Source: Aminithiophilus ramosus
Lineage (GTDB): Bacteria; Synergistota; Synergistia; Synergistales; Aminithiophilaceae
Direction: 5' to 3'
Length of the DNA stretch: 64,000 nucleotides
NCBI RefSeq assembly: GCF_018069705.1
Contig: NZ_CP072943.1
Location: forward strand, 930,001-994,000
How positions within the stretch are numbered: position 1 is the stretch's first letter; every line of letters begins with the position of its first letter. This document shows, piece after piece, positions 1-7,857 of the stretch. The translations under genes and the position numbers were made by a program. The notes under the pieces are model-generated. The model was not told the DNA's origin and ran no database searches. It worked only from the letters and a program-made list of their open reading frames with translations.

Positions 1-1543
1 GGAAGCGATAGGAGGAGCCGAAGAAGGGACGGCCCTCTTCGTCCGTGACGACGGGCAACTTGCTCCGGCCCATGGCGAGGCAAGTGTTCCCCCAGCTGGA
101 AAGGGCCCATCGGGTGGCCCTGTCGGTCTGATTGGGGTCGGCGGGGACGACGAGCTTCCAGCCGAAGGTGTTCCGCAGGAGGCCGATGTAGTCGATGGCC
201 TGGTGGGTCTTGCCGTCCTCTCCGACGTCGAGGCCCACATGGGTCAGGACGAGCTTGACGTTGGCGTCGTTGATGTCGTTGAGACGCTGCTGATTGTAGG
301 CCTCGGATAGACCGAAGACGCCGAAATCGGCCCAGAGGGCCACGACTCCGGCGGCCGAGGCCGCTCCGGCAACGGTGGCCGTGGCGTGTTCCTGGATGCC
401 CGTCTCGACGAAGGAGCGGGGACAGGCGGCGGCGAAGCCGTCGACTTTGACGGAACCGGCGAGATCGCAGTCGAAGACGAGAAGAGGCGTCCGGCCGGCG
501 ACGCCCTCGTTGAGACGTCCCACATCGGTCAGGGCCGTCCCGAAGGCCGATCGATTGTCCGTCGCCTTCTCCGGGCCGTAGACCCTCGGCTCGCCCGTAT
601 CGAGATAGATGGGATAGCGCGTGAGGTTCCGTCCGTCGGGACGCTCGTCCCGCCGCCTCTGTCGAAGCGGCTCAAGCTCCTGATCGTCGCCGCCCAGCTC
701 CGCCATGGCACGGGCGTAGAGATCGCCCGAGACGGTCTTGCCGTGATAATCGGCGATCCCCTCCATGAAGGAGACGCCTCTGCCCATGACGGTGCGGCAG
801 AGAACGACAGAGGGACGATCGCTCCTGCCGGCCTCTACGAGGACGTCGAAAAGGGCCTGGATGTCGTGACCGTCGCAGTGCAGGACCTGCCAGCCGTCGA
901 TTTTCCAGAGGGCCTCGATGTCGGCGGCCATGACCGATTCCGTCGTGCCCGAAATCTGAATGCCGTTCATGTCGATGAGGACCGTCACCGCCGAGAGACC
1001 TTCCTTGACGGCGATGCGCCTCGCCTCGGCGTTCTGCCCCTTCACCTGCTCTCCGTCTCCCATGAGGGCGAAAACCCGCCCCGAATGGCCCCGGGCCCTC
1101 TGGGCCAAGGCGAAACCGACGGCCGCCGAAAGCCCCTGGCCCAGGTTGCCCGTCCCCCAGTCGATGCCGGGAAGATCTCTCTCGACATGACCCTGATAGG
1201 GACTGCCGACCTGGCGAAAGTGGGCGACGGCCTCTTGGGGGTCGAAAAAGCCGAGCCAGGCCAGGGCGGAGTAGACCCCGGGCGAAGTGTGACCGTGGCT
1301 GACGACGACGTAATCCCTGTCGAGATGGGAGGCGTTGTCGGGCGTCAGGTCGGCGACGGCGTAGGTCATGAGGGCCATCTCCAGGCTGGACAGAGAGCCG
1401 GCGGGATGACCGCTTTCGGCAAGGGTCGTCATCGTCACGGCCCAGCGACGACAGGTCGTCGCCCCGTCTCGAAGGATCTTGAGCGTGTCGTCGTCGAGAG
1501 GACCGGCGGGACGGTTGGAAAGCGCTATCTTCTTGAAGGCCAC
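1..1543 (-). CDS. tkt: Transketolase, 3' end cut off by the window edge
   Basis: Reading the minus strand from GTG at 1543 gives an uninterrupted frame to position 1 (514 codons). It carries the transketolase hallmarks: an N-terminal SGHPAGS segment, a VSHGHTSPGVY segment, the thiamine-diphosphate motif GDGEQVKGQN near residue 160, and a C-terminal pyrimidine-domain region with ETGIQEHA. It would transfer two-carbon ketol units in the non-oxidative pentose phosphate pathway. GGAGG lies about 11 nt before the GTG, which supports that start. Family members run about 620-680 residues, so roughly the last fifth is outside the window. It is separated from the upstream alanine dehydrogenase by a strong hairpin, so it is probably its own unit. 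The family assignment is clear; the exact paralogue role is not. Confidence 0.9.
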   Translation of the reverse strand, partial: MAFKKIALSNRPAGPLDDDTLKILRDGATTCRRWAVTMTTLAESGHPAGSLSSLEMALMTYAVADLTPDNASHLDRDYVVVSHGHTSPGVYSALAWLGFFDPQEAVAHFRQVGSPYQGHVERDLPGIDWGTGNLGQGLSAAVGFALAQRARGHSGRVFALMGDGEQVKGQNAEARRIAVKEGLSAVTVLIDMNGIQISGTTESVMAADIEALWKIDGWQVLHCDGHDIQALFDVLVEAGRSDRPSVVLCRTVMGRGVSFMEGIADYHGKTVSGDLYARAMAELGGDDQELEPLRQRRRDERPDGRNLTRYPIYLDTGEPRVYGPEKATDNRSAFGTALTDVGRLNEGVAGRTPLLVFDCDLAGSVKVDGFAAACPRSFVETGIQEHATATVAGAASAAGVVALWADFGVFGLSEAYNQQRLNDINDANVKLVLTHVGLDVGEDGKTHQAIDYIGLLRNTFGWKLVVPADPNQTDRATRWALSSWGNTCLAMGRSKLPVVTDEEGRPFFGSSYRF

Positions 1544-1600
1544 TGGGAAATCACCCTCCGTGCGGTTCGGATAGGTCCTGGGAGAACCACCCAAGAGTAT

Positions 1601-1637
1601 AGCCCGAAGGGGGACGGAAAACGTCCCCCTTCGGGCT
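1601..1637 (-). terminator. Perfect 16-bp hairpin between ald and tkt
   Basis: A perfect 16-bp inverted repeat with a 5-nt loop lies between the alanine dehydrogenase stop and the transketolase start. There is no run of T on either side. It therefore resembles a terminator stem without a clear U tract; termination of the alanine operon is inference. Confidence 0.55.
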
Positions 1638-1665
1638 CCCTTTCCGTAGACGGAAAATTCTCGCG

Positions 1666-2787
1666 TCAGAGGGAGAGGGCCTCCTCGGGATCGACGTAGA
1701 GCGCTTCGAGACCGAAGGCCTGAGCCACGGGGAGGCAGGTGATCTTTCCCCTATGGACGTTGAGTCCTCCCAGAAGGGGTGCGTTGCCTCGGCAGGCCTC
1801 GACGCCCCGGGCGGCCAGTTTGAGGCCGTAAGCTGTCGTATAGTTGCTGAGGGAATAGGTCGACGTCCGGGCGTAGGCGCCGGGCATGTTGGCCACGCAG
1901 TAGTGAATGACGTTGTCGACGACGAAAACGGGATCGCTGTGCGTCGTCGGATGAGACGTCTCGGCGATGCCGCCCTGGTCGATGGCGACGTCGACGAAGA
2001 CCGCTCCGGGACGCATCAGGGAGAGATGGTCCCGCCTGATGAGTCGAGGCGCCTTGGCGCCGGGGATGAGAACGGCGCCGATGACGATGTCGGCATCGCG
2101 AAGCCCCTCCTCTAGCGAATGGGCATCGCTGTAGAGGGGGAAGCAGTTGGCGGGCATGATGTGGCTCAGATACTCGAGTCGGGACTGGTTGACGTCGAGG
2201 ACCATGACCCGAGCCCCCAGCCCCGAGGCGACACGGGCCGCGTTGTAGCCGACGACGCCGCCTCCGATGACGAGGATGTTCGCCGGAGCCACGCCGGGAA
2301 CACCCGTCGGCAACGTTCCCCTCCCCCCCTGAGGGCGGCTGAGGTAGAAGGCCCCCATGAGAGGCGCCATGCGGCCCGCCACCTCGCTCATGGGCTTCAG
2401 GAGGGGCAGGGAACCGTCGGCCTCTTTGACCGTCTCGTAGGCCAGAGCCGTGATGCCTCTTTCCAGGCAGGCCTGGAGGAGGGCCTCGGCCGCGGCGAAA
2501 TGGAAGTAGGTGTAGACGAGCTGCCCCTCCTTCATCTGGGAATACTCGGCGGCAAGGGGTTCCTTGACCTTGACGATCATCTCCGCCTCGTGCCAGACCT
2601 CGTCGGCCGTGGCGAGGATCGTCGCTCCCGCGGCGACATACTCCTCGTCGGTAATGCCCGATCCGGCGCCGGCTCCCTCCTCGACGAAAAGCTCGTGGCC
2701 GGCCGCGACATAGGCCCGAACGGCGGCAGGCGTGAGGCCGACGCGGTACTCGTGGTTCTTGATCTCCCTGGGACAACCGATCTTCAT
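1666..2787 (-). CDS. ald: Alanine dehydrogenase
   Basis: Encodes 373 residues of the alanine dehydrogenase/PNT family, matching the usual length of about 370. It starts with the family signature MKIGCPREIKNHEYRVGLTP and has the nucleotide-binding GGGVVGYNAARVA segment near residue 175, and VFVDVAIDQGG and HYCVANMPGA motifs further on. It oxidatively deaminates L-alanine to pyruvate with NAD. ATG at 2787 is chosen because GGAGG sits 9 nt upstream; an in-frame TTG one codon earlier is less likely. The start overlaps the alr stop (TGATG), so racemisation and oxidation are translationally coupled. With the upstream carrier this forms an alanine-utilisation operon. Confidence 0.95.
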   Translation of the reverse strand: MKIGCPREIKNHEYRVGLTPAAVRAYVAAGHELFVEEGAGAGSGITDEEYVAAGATILATADEVWHEAEMIVKVKEPLAAEYSQMKEGQLVYTYFHFAAAEALLQACLERGITALAYETVKEADGSLPLLKPMSEVAGRMAPLMGAFYLSRPQGGRGTLPTGVPGVAPANILVIGGGVVGYNAARVASGLGARVMVLDVNQSRLEYLSHIMPANCFPLYSDAHSLEEGLRDADIVIGAVLIPGAKAPRLIRRDHLSLMRPGAVFVDVAIDQGGIAETSHPTTHSDPVFVVDNVIHYCVANMPGAYARTSTYSLSNYTTAYGLKLAARGVEACRGNAPLLGGLNVHRGKITCLPVAQAFGLEALYVDPEEALSL

Positions 2788-3929
2788 CAAATAGGGCCTC
2801 CTTCTCCTGTGGATCTCACGGGCAGGCGAGGGACGCGAGGCGTGAAGAAGCCCGGTACTTCGTAATTGATCGTGCCCAAGAGGGCGGCGATCTCCTCGGG
2901 GGAGACCGTCTCGTCACCCTGACTGCCGATGAGGACCGCCTCATCGCCCACCTGGGCCTCGGGAAGAGACGTGACGTTGACCAGAGTCTGGTCCATGCAG
3001 ATCGTGCCGACGACGGGAAGACGCCTCCCTCGGATCAGGACCTCGGCCTTTCGGGAGAGCCCCCGCCGATAGCCGTCGTCGTAGCCGATGGGAAGCACGG
3101 CCAGACGCTCCGGACCGCGCGTCACGTAGGAGAGGCCGTAGCTGACGCCGCTTCCCCCGTCGAGTTCCCTGATCAGGGCAATGCGGCTTTTGACCTGGAA
3201 GACAGGACGTAGGGGGAAGGGGCGGGGGCCGCCGGGAGAGGGCCACATGCCGTAGAGGATCAGGCCGGGGCGGACGGCGTCGAGATGCATCTCCCTGTGG
3301 GCCAGAAGGGCGGCGCTGTTGCAGCAGTGGCGGAGTCGGACGCCCCTTCCGGCGCTGCGCAGTCCGTCGAGGACGTCGCCGAAACGGGCGAACTGAAGGC
3401 GCGTGTAAACGCCGTCGGCCTCGTCGGCAGTGGCGAAATGGGTGAAGAGCCCCTCGATGTCGAGGCCGGCCATGGAGAGCAGGCTCTCCATGGCCGAGGG
3501 CATTTCCCGGGGGAGAAAGCCCAGGCGCCCCATGCCCGTATCAACCTTGACGTGCACCCTCGCCGGCCGTGCCTGGCGACAGGCCTCGTCGGACAGGGCC
3601 CGGGCAAAGGCCAGATCCGTCACGGTCGACGTGATCTCTTCGGCCACGTAGACGGAGGCCACCTCCAGCGGGGAGGGGCCGAGGACGAGGACCGATTCGC
3701 GAATCCCCCCCTCGCGAAGAGCCAGGGCCTCGTCGGGAGTCGCCACAGCCAGCCTCTGGCAGCCCGCCTCGAGAAGGGCACGGGAGACGGACAGGAGGCC
3801 GTGGCCGTAGGCGTCGGCCTTGACGACGCCCAGGATCTGACAGCAGGGGTCCACGTAGTCCCTGATGGCCCGGAAGTTGGCCTTCAGGGCCGACAGGTCC
3901 ACCTCCATCCAGGTGGGGCGCCAGCTCAT
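2787..3929 (-). CDS. alr: Alanine racemase
   Basis: Encodes 380 residues, typical of fold-type III PLP alanine racemase. The PLP lysine is in VVKADAYGHG (Lys37), and the C-terminal domain has the GVSYGLSY tyrosine segment, the GYDDGYRRGL motif and GTICMDQTLVNV. It interconverts L- and D-alanine. It lies 4 bp after the carrier gene and overlaps ald, so here a catabolic role (feeding D-alanine to alanine dehydrogenase) is at least as likely as a biosynthetic one. Whether another alr serves cell-wall synthesis cannot be seen in this window. Confidence 0.95.
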   Translation of the reverse strand: MSWRPTWMEVDLSALKANFRAIRDYVDPCCQILGVVKADAYGHGLLSVSRALLEAGCQRLAVATPDEALALREGGIRESVLVLGPSPLEVASVYVAEEITSTVTDLAFARALSDEACRQARPARVHVKVDTGMGRLGFLPREMPSAMESLLSMAGLDIEGLFTHFATADEADGVYTRLQFARFGDVLDGLRSAGRGVRLRHCCNSAALLAHREMHLDAVRPGLILYGMWPSPGGPRPFPLRPVFQVKSRIALIRELDGGSGVSYGLSYVTRGPERLAVLPIGYDDGYRRGLSRKAEVLIRGRRLPVVGTICMDQTLVNVTSLPEAQVGDEAVLIGSQGDETVSPEEIAALLGTINYEVPGFFTPRVPRLPVRSTGEGGPI

Positions 3930-3932
3930 CGC

Positions 3933-5303
3933 TTAGAGCAGCCCCTTGCGACGCTTCTCGTCGAAGTCCTTGACGAGGTGACGCAGCTCCTTCGAGACCC
4001 AGAGGAGGGCGATGAGGTTGGGGATGGCCATGAGGCCGTTCATCGTGTCGGCCATGTCCCAGATGGTGGAGAGGAACTTGCCGCCGCCACCGTAGGCTCC
4101 GATGAGGATGACGATCAGCCAGATAACCTTGTAGAAGGGAATGATCTTGTTGCCGAAGATGTAGGTGGCTCCCGTCTCGCCATACCAGTACCAGCCGAGG
4201 ATCGTCGAAAAGGCGAACATGGCCAGCCCCAGGGAGAGGACGGCCACGCCGGGACGGCCCAGCACGACCTGGAAGGCGGAAAGCGTGAGCTGGGCTCCCG
4301 TCAGGTCGGCGTTGGTCGTGAGCACGCCGGAGGTGAGGATGGCCAAAGAGGTGAGAGTGCAGATGACGATGGTATCGGCGAAGACCTCGAAAAGGCCGTA
4401 GACGCCCTGACGGACGGGGTGATCGACGATGGCCGCGGCGTGGACCATGGGAGCCGAGCCGAGACCGGCCTCGTTGGAGAAGACGCCGCGGGCGATGCCT
4501 TTGGTCAGGGCCAGCTTGACCGTCCAACCCGCGAGGGCGCCGGGCATGGCCGAGGGATCGCTGAAGGCGTAATGGACGGCGTTGGAGATGGCGCCGGGGA
4601 CGAGATCGAGATGCATGAAGACGACGATGGCGCCGCCGATGATGTAGAAGACGGCCATGAAGGGGACGAGATAAGTCGTCACGTCGGCGATGCGCTTGAG
4701 ACCGCCCCAGATGACGAGCCCCGTCAGGATGGCGATGACGACGCCCGTGGCGAAGTGGGGAATGCCGAAGCCGAGGCTGAGCCCCTCGGCCGTCGAGTTG
4801 GCCTGAATGGCGTTGCCGATGCCGAAGGCGGCGAAGGTGGTGAAGAAGGCGAAGAGCCAGGCCAGCCATTTCTGCCCCGTGGCCTTCTCCAGGATGTACA
4901 TGGTGCCGCCCCTCCAGTTGCCGTCCTTATCCTTTTCGCGGTAGTGAACGGCCAGAGTCACCTCGGCGAACTTCGTCGTCATGCCGAAGACGGCCGAGAC
5001 GAGCATCCAGAAGAGGGCGCCGGGGCCGCCCAGATGAAGGGCCGTCGCCACGCCGGCGATGTTGCCCGTTCCGATCGTCGAGGCCAGAGCCGTGGCCAGA
5101 GCGGCGAAGGACGAGACGGTTCCCTCCGCCTTGCTGTCCTTGTTGCGGCTGAAAACCTGCCTGAACATGAAACCGAAATAGCGGATCTGGGGAAAACCGA
5201 GGGCAACAGTCAGGTAGACGCCGGTTCCCACGAGCAGGGTCAACATCAGCGGTCCCCAGACGATGCCGTTGACAAAACCATTGATCTTTACCACCGTTTC
5301 CAT
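3933..5303 (-). CDS. Sodium:alanine/glycine symporter (AGCS family)
   Basis: A 456-residue polytopic membrane protein of the alanine-or-glycine:cation symporter family (AgcS/DagA-like). It shows the family segments AALATALASTIGTGNIAGVA (about residue 70), FGMTTKFAEVTLAVHYR and GVFSNEAGLGSAPMVHAAA, with about ten hydrophobic helices. It would import alanine, D-alanine or glycine with sodium. It is the first gene of the operon that continues into alr and ald, which points to alanine as substrate. ATG 5303 follows an AAGGTGA site. A leader of about 140 nt precedes it after an extended -10 at 5444-5449. Confidence 0.9.
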   Translation of the reverse strand: METVVKINGFVNGIVWGPLMLTLLVGTGVYLTVALGFPQIRYFGFMFRQVFSRNKDSKAEGTVSSFAALATALASTIGTGNIAGVATALHLGGPGALFWMLVSAVFGMTTKFAEVTLAVHYREKDKDGNWRGGTMYILEKATGQKWLAWLFAFFTTFAAFGIGNAIQANSTAEGLSLGFGIPHFATGVVIAILTGLVIWGGLKRIADVTTYLVPFMAVFYIIGGAIVVFMHLDLVPGAISNAVHYAFSDPSAMPGALAGWTVKLALTKGIARGVFSNEAGLGSAPMVHAAAIVDHPVRQGVYGLFEVFADTIVICTLTSLAILTSGVLTTNADLTGAQLTLSAFQVVLGRPGVAVLSLGLAMFAFSTILGWYWYGETGATYIFGNKIIPFYKVIWLIVILIGAYGGGGKFLSTIWDMADTMNGLMAIPNLIALLWVSKELRHLVKDFDEKRRKGLL

Positions 5304-5485
5304 TACGGACGCTCACCTTCCTCACTCTCGTCAGACTCTTGCAAGGAATTGCCGGTTTCTCCTCCTCGCTGCGGCGGCAAGCGATCTTTTCGGAGCCTCC
5401 TTTCCGATAGTCTTTTCTAATACTCCCCTCGCCTGTTCTGAATATTGTACCACCGGCGACAGGTCGGGAGAAGCTCCCCTCGGCG
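5304..5485 (-). promoter_or_regulatory. Leader and extended -10 promoter of the alanine operon
   Basis: On the minus strand the region holds an extended -10 (TGGTACAAT, core at 5444-5449) about 140 nt before the carrier start. No convincing -35 is visible. The leader is purine-rich but I recognise no known riboswitch in it. Confidence 0.4.
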
Positions 5486-5536
5486 AAAAAGGATCGGCAC
5501 GGGCCATCATCCCCGGCGGGCGACGGCCGTGCCGAT
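5486..5536 (-). terminator. Rho-independent terminator beyond the displaced grdD end
   Basis: On the minus strand a 10-bp perfect GC-rich stem (arms 5527-5536 and 5493-5502, inner loop partly pairable) is followed by CC and five T (5486-5490). This is a classic intrinsic terminator. It lies 36 bp beyond the stop of the grdD remnant, so it looks like the original terminator of a grd operon. Confidence 0.8.
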
Positions 5537-5572
5537 TCTCACGAAGAAAACCGACGCGCCGACAGCGGCGGA

Positions 5573-5791
5573 TCAGTCGATGTAGCCCTTTTCCCTCAGG
5601 AGGCGCCGCCCCTCTTCGAGGCGGGCGGAGGCCACTTTCACGACGGGCCCCGTGCAGCCCATGGCCGACTCGGCATAGACGCCCGCCTCCCAGAGGAGCT
5701 TCACGGCGTCCTCCACGGCAAGGACGTCGACGCCGTGGATCTCGGCATCGGTCGGCTCGGCCGGCGGCGAACTCCTCTCCAACCACCCCAT
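5573..5791 (-). pseudogene. Displaced 3' end of grdD (glycine reductase complex C subunit), 72 codons
   Basis: Reads as the C-terminal domain only of GrdD: an AEPTDAEIHGVDVLAVEDA stretch, the active-site cysteine motif GCTGPVV, and a tail ending in GYID. The complete grdD at 12519-13664 is 381 residues, so about 310 N-terminal residues are absent. Positions 5637-5769 are identical, base for base, to 12583-12715, including synonymous sites. The last ~20 residues differ from those of the intact gene. Just upstream, 9 further bases match grdD after a skip of 74 bp, which is out of frame. An ATG at 5791 with a weak AAGGG site means a 72-residue product cannot be excluded, but a gene remnant left by an insertion is the better reading. 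Confidence 0.8.
5637..5769. repeat. Left copy of the exact 133-bp direct repeat
   Basis: Identical to 12583-12715 and in the same orientation, at an offset of 6946 bp. It is the sequence coding for the GrdD C-terminal active-site region. The pair brackets the plus-strand gene cluster 5958-12513. Confidence 0.95.
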
Positions 5792-5867
5792 TCTGCCCTT
5801 CTTCCACCCTCAAAGGCTATGATGGGTGAACCGCCACGGCCGACCGCCTTAAACCCCACCGTGGGAC

Positions 5868-5896
5868 TTGACAATAACGAGGGAGCGTGTTTTTAT
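5868..5896 (+). promoter_or_regulatory. Promoter of the murR-like gene
   Basis: TTGACA at 5868-5873 and TTTTAT at 5891-5896 are separated by 17 bp. The region is AT-rich compared with its surroundings and lies about 60 nt before the regulator start. Confidence 0.6.
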
Positions 5897-5921
5897 TGCA
5901 ATTGAAATCTCAAAAAACGTG

Positions 5922-5943
5922 CTGGATGAAATTTGAAATCCAG
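5922..5943. promoter_or_regulatory. Possible operator in the murR-like leader
   Basis: CTGGAT, ten AT-rich bases, then ATCCAG: a dyad just downstream of the predicted transcription start and 15 bp before the regulator gene. RpiR/MurR proteins often repress their own transcription from such dyads; binding here is inference. Confidence 0.35.
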
Positions 5944-5957
5944 AATCGAGGGCGGCA

Positions 5958-6806
5958 ATGAGTGCCGGCAACGTCATCGAACTCATCCGCGAGGCCTACT
6001 CCTCCCTTTCCCGGCAGCAACAGAGAGTGGCCCAGGCCATCCTCGACAGGGGCAACAGGATCGCCTTTCAGACGGCCAAGGAGCTCAGCAGCCACATAGG
6101 CGTCTCAAGCGCCACCATCGTCCGCTTCGCCTGCCGGATCGGGTTTGACGGTTATCCCGCTCTGGCCCGGGAACTTCAGCGCTTCTTCTACGAGGACAAC
6201 GCCCCGATGCAGAAGCTGAAGGCCTCATTCGAAGGTCCCCTTGAAAAAAAGGACCTTCTGGGACACGTCTGCGAAATGGACCGGGAAAACCTCCTTCTGC
6301 TGCGACAGAGCGCCATGGACGACGTCCTGGAAAGGGTCGTCCGCAAGATGGGGGAGGCCCGTCGCGTCGTTCTGACGGGAGGGCGTACCTCTTTTTCCCT
6401 GGTCCACTACGGCGGTTTTCTCCTCCGCCAACTCGACAGGAAGTTCTCGTTTTTCAACGCCTCCGTCGATGACGCTCAGGAGCGCCTGGAGGATCTCGAC
6501 GGAGAATGTCTCCTTCTGGCCGTCTCCTTTCATCGCTACTACAGACAGACAAGGGATCTGGTCAAGACGGCCCGAGAAGCGGGAGTCTTCGTCACGGCCC
6601 TGACGGACGACCTCAAATCGCCTCTGGTCCCTCTGGCCGACGCCCTTCTTCTCGCCCCCAACAGGGCACCTTTTTATTCCTACGTGCCGGCCATGGCCCT
6701 TCTCAACGCCCTCGTCGCCGGTTACGCCAGAGATCTGAACCTCTCGTCGCGAGAGGTTTTCGAAAAGAGGAGCCGCATGCTCCTCGAAAAGGACGTTTAC
6801 GTCTAG
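5958..6806 (+). CDS. MurR/RpiR-family transcriptional regulator
   Basis: A 282-residue protein with an N-terminal RpiR-type helix-turn-helix (about residues 5-80, including the AKELSSHIGVSSATIVRFA recognition region) and a C-terminal SIS sugar-phosphate domain (about 115-250, with LTGGRTSFSLVHYGGF). Members sense phosphosugars such as N-acetylmuramic acid 6-phosphate and control nearby catabolic genes. It heads a plus-strand cluster with a beta-lactamase-fold hydrolase and an Ala-Glu-type epimerase, so muropeptide or peptide breakdown products are plausible effectors. No MurQ etherase is present, so the MurR label is by family only. The ATG has a GAGGG site 5-6 nt upstream. Confidence 0.85.
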   Translation: MSAGNVIELIREAYSSLSRQQQRVAQAILDRGNRIAFQTAKELSSHIGVSSATIVRFACRIGFDGYPALARELQRFFYEDNAPMQKLKASFEGPLEKKDLLGHVCEMDRENLLLLRQSAMDDVLERVVRKMGEARRVVLTGGRTSFSLVHYGGFLLRQLDRKFSFFNASVDDAQERLEDLDGECLLLAVSFHRYYRQTRDLVKTAREAGVFVTALTDDLKSPLVPLADALLLAPNRAPFYSYVPAMALLNALVAGYARDLNLSSREVFEKRSRMLLEKDVYV

Positions 6807-7058
6807 AGGGACCGGAAGGGGTGATGGGATGAAAAAAGAGACGACCGCAGCGTGACCCGGTCGGGCCTTGCCGCTCCAGAGCCGGACGACCCGGATTCAG
6901 GACAGAGGAGGTCTCTTGATCATGTCCCGTCACCCCGTCCCGTCAGAACAGACCGAAAGGGCAACAGACCCTCTTCCGGCGCACTTCCCCGGCGATCGGA
7001 TCTTCTTCCCTCCTGCCCCGAACACAAAGGGGGAGGCTTTTCGTCCTCCCTCCCTGCC
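6807..7058 (+). other. Intergenic region between regulator and hydrolase
   Basis: No gene, RNA or clear promoter is recognised. It contains a very short ATG frame (8 codons from 6829) and purine-rich stretches only. Confidence 0.4.
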
Positions 7059-7850
7059 ATGAAGTCCGATCTTTTCGAGGCGATCAAGCAGAAGGCCCAG
7101 GCTCTTTCGGGCCAGGTCGGCCTCGTCATCGGCTCCCCCTCGAACCTCCTCTCCTGCGGGGCAGATGTCTCCTTTCCTGCAGCGAGCGTGATCAAGCTGA
7201 CCCTCCTGTGGGAACTCTTCCGGCAAGCGGAAAAGGGCATCCTCTGTCTTGCCGATCGAGTCCGACTGGGGGAGGAAGATCGGGTGGGCGGCTTCGGCAT
7301 TCTGCGCGACCTTCGCCCGGGCCTCGAATTGACCCTGGAAGACCTGGCGACTCTCATGATCACCCTCAGCGACAATGTCGCCACGAATCTGCTCATCGAC
7401 AGGCTCACTCTGCAGAGCGTCAACGACGAGATTGCCCGGATGGGACTTTCCCGGACCCGACTGGCCCGCAAAATGATGGATCTGAGGGCAAAGGAGCGGG
7501 GACTGGAGAATGTCACGACGCCAGGCGACATGGCCTCGCTGCTGGTCGCCATTCTTAACGGGCCGGGCCTGTCTCCTCCGTCGAGGAAACGCATGATGTC
7601 CATCATGGAAAGGCAACAGTGCAACAACAAGCTGCCACGGCACATGTCCGGAGAGAGGGCTTTCGCCCACAAGACAGGCGACCTTCCGGGGACGGAACAT
7701 GACGTGGGCATCCTGCCGAGCAGGGAGGGCACCCTGATCGTCGTCGTCATGACCGCCGATTTGAAGGACAACGAAGAGGGAATCCGATTCCACAACGAGG
7801 TGGGGCTTCTTCTTGATCGAGCCTACCCGACATTTCAGCCACAGAGGTGA
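7059..7850 (+). CDS. Class A beta-lactamase-fold serine hydrolase, cytoplasmic
   Basis: With ATG 7059 the protein has 263 residues and the three serine beta-lactamase/PBP motifs: SVIK (Ser43, Lys46), SDN (104-106) and KTG (205-207). There is no signal peptide, so it should act in the cytoplasm, unlike true secreted beta-lactamases. A peptidase or amidase on small peptides is therefore more likely than drug resistance. In Bacillus the murQRP cluster also carries a beta-lactamase-like gene, a known parallel. The ATG has no good ribosome site close by (a GGGGGAGG lies about 23 nt upstream), so the start is less sure. The stop is 7 bp before the epimerase start. Confidence 0.8.
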   Translation: MKSDLFEAIKQKAQALSGQVGLVIGSPSNLLSCGADVSFPAASVIKLTLLWELFRQAEKGILCLADRVRLGEEDRVGGFGILRDLRPGLELTLEDLATLMITLSDNVATNLLIDRLTLQSVNDEIARMGLSRTRLARKMMDLRAKERGLENVTTPGDMASLLVAILNGPGLSPPSRKRMMSIMERQQCNNKLPRHMSGERAFAHKTGDLPGTEHDVGILPSREGTLIVVVMTADLKDNEEGIRFHNEVGLLLDRAYPTFQPQR

Positions 7851-7857
7851 CCTCAAG

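Noticed and set aside
386-1699. Long plus-strand open frame of 437 codons
   Set aside because: It is the antisense shadow of the transketolase; its peptide has no domain and the minus strand has clear thiamine-enzyme motifs.
3285-5420. Plus-strand open frame of over 700 codons
   Set aside because: Antisense to alr and the AGCS carrier; low-complexity Gly/Asp/Glu-rich peptide typical of shadows in GC-rich DNA.
6829-6855. Eight-codon ATG frame after the murR-like gene
   Set aside because: Too short, with no family resemblance or further signal.
7059-7850. A beta-lactamase resistance gene
   Set aside because: All three serine-hydrolase motifs are present, but there is no signal peptide and the context is peptide catabolism.
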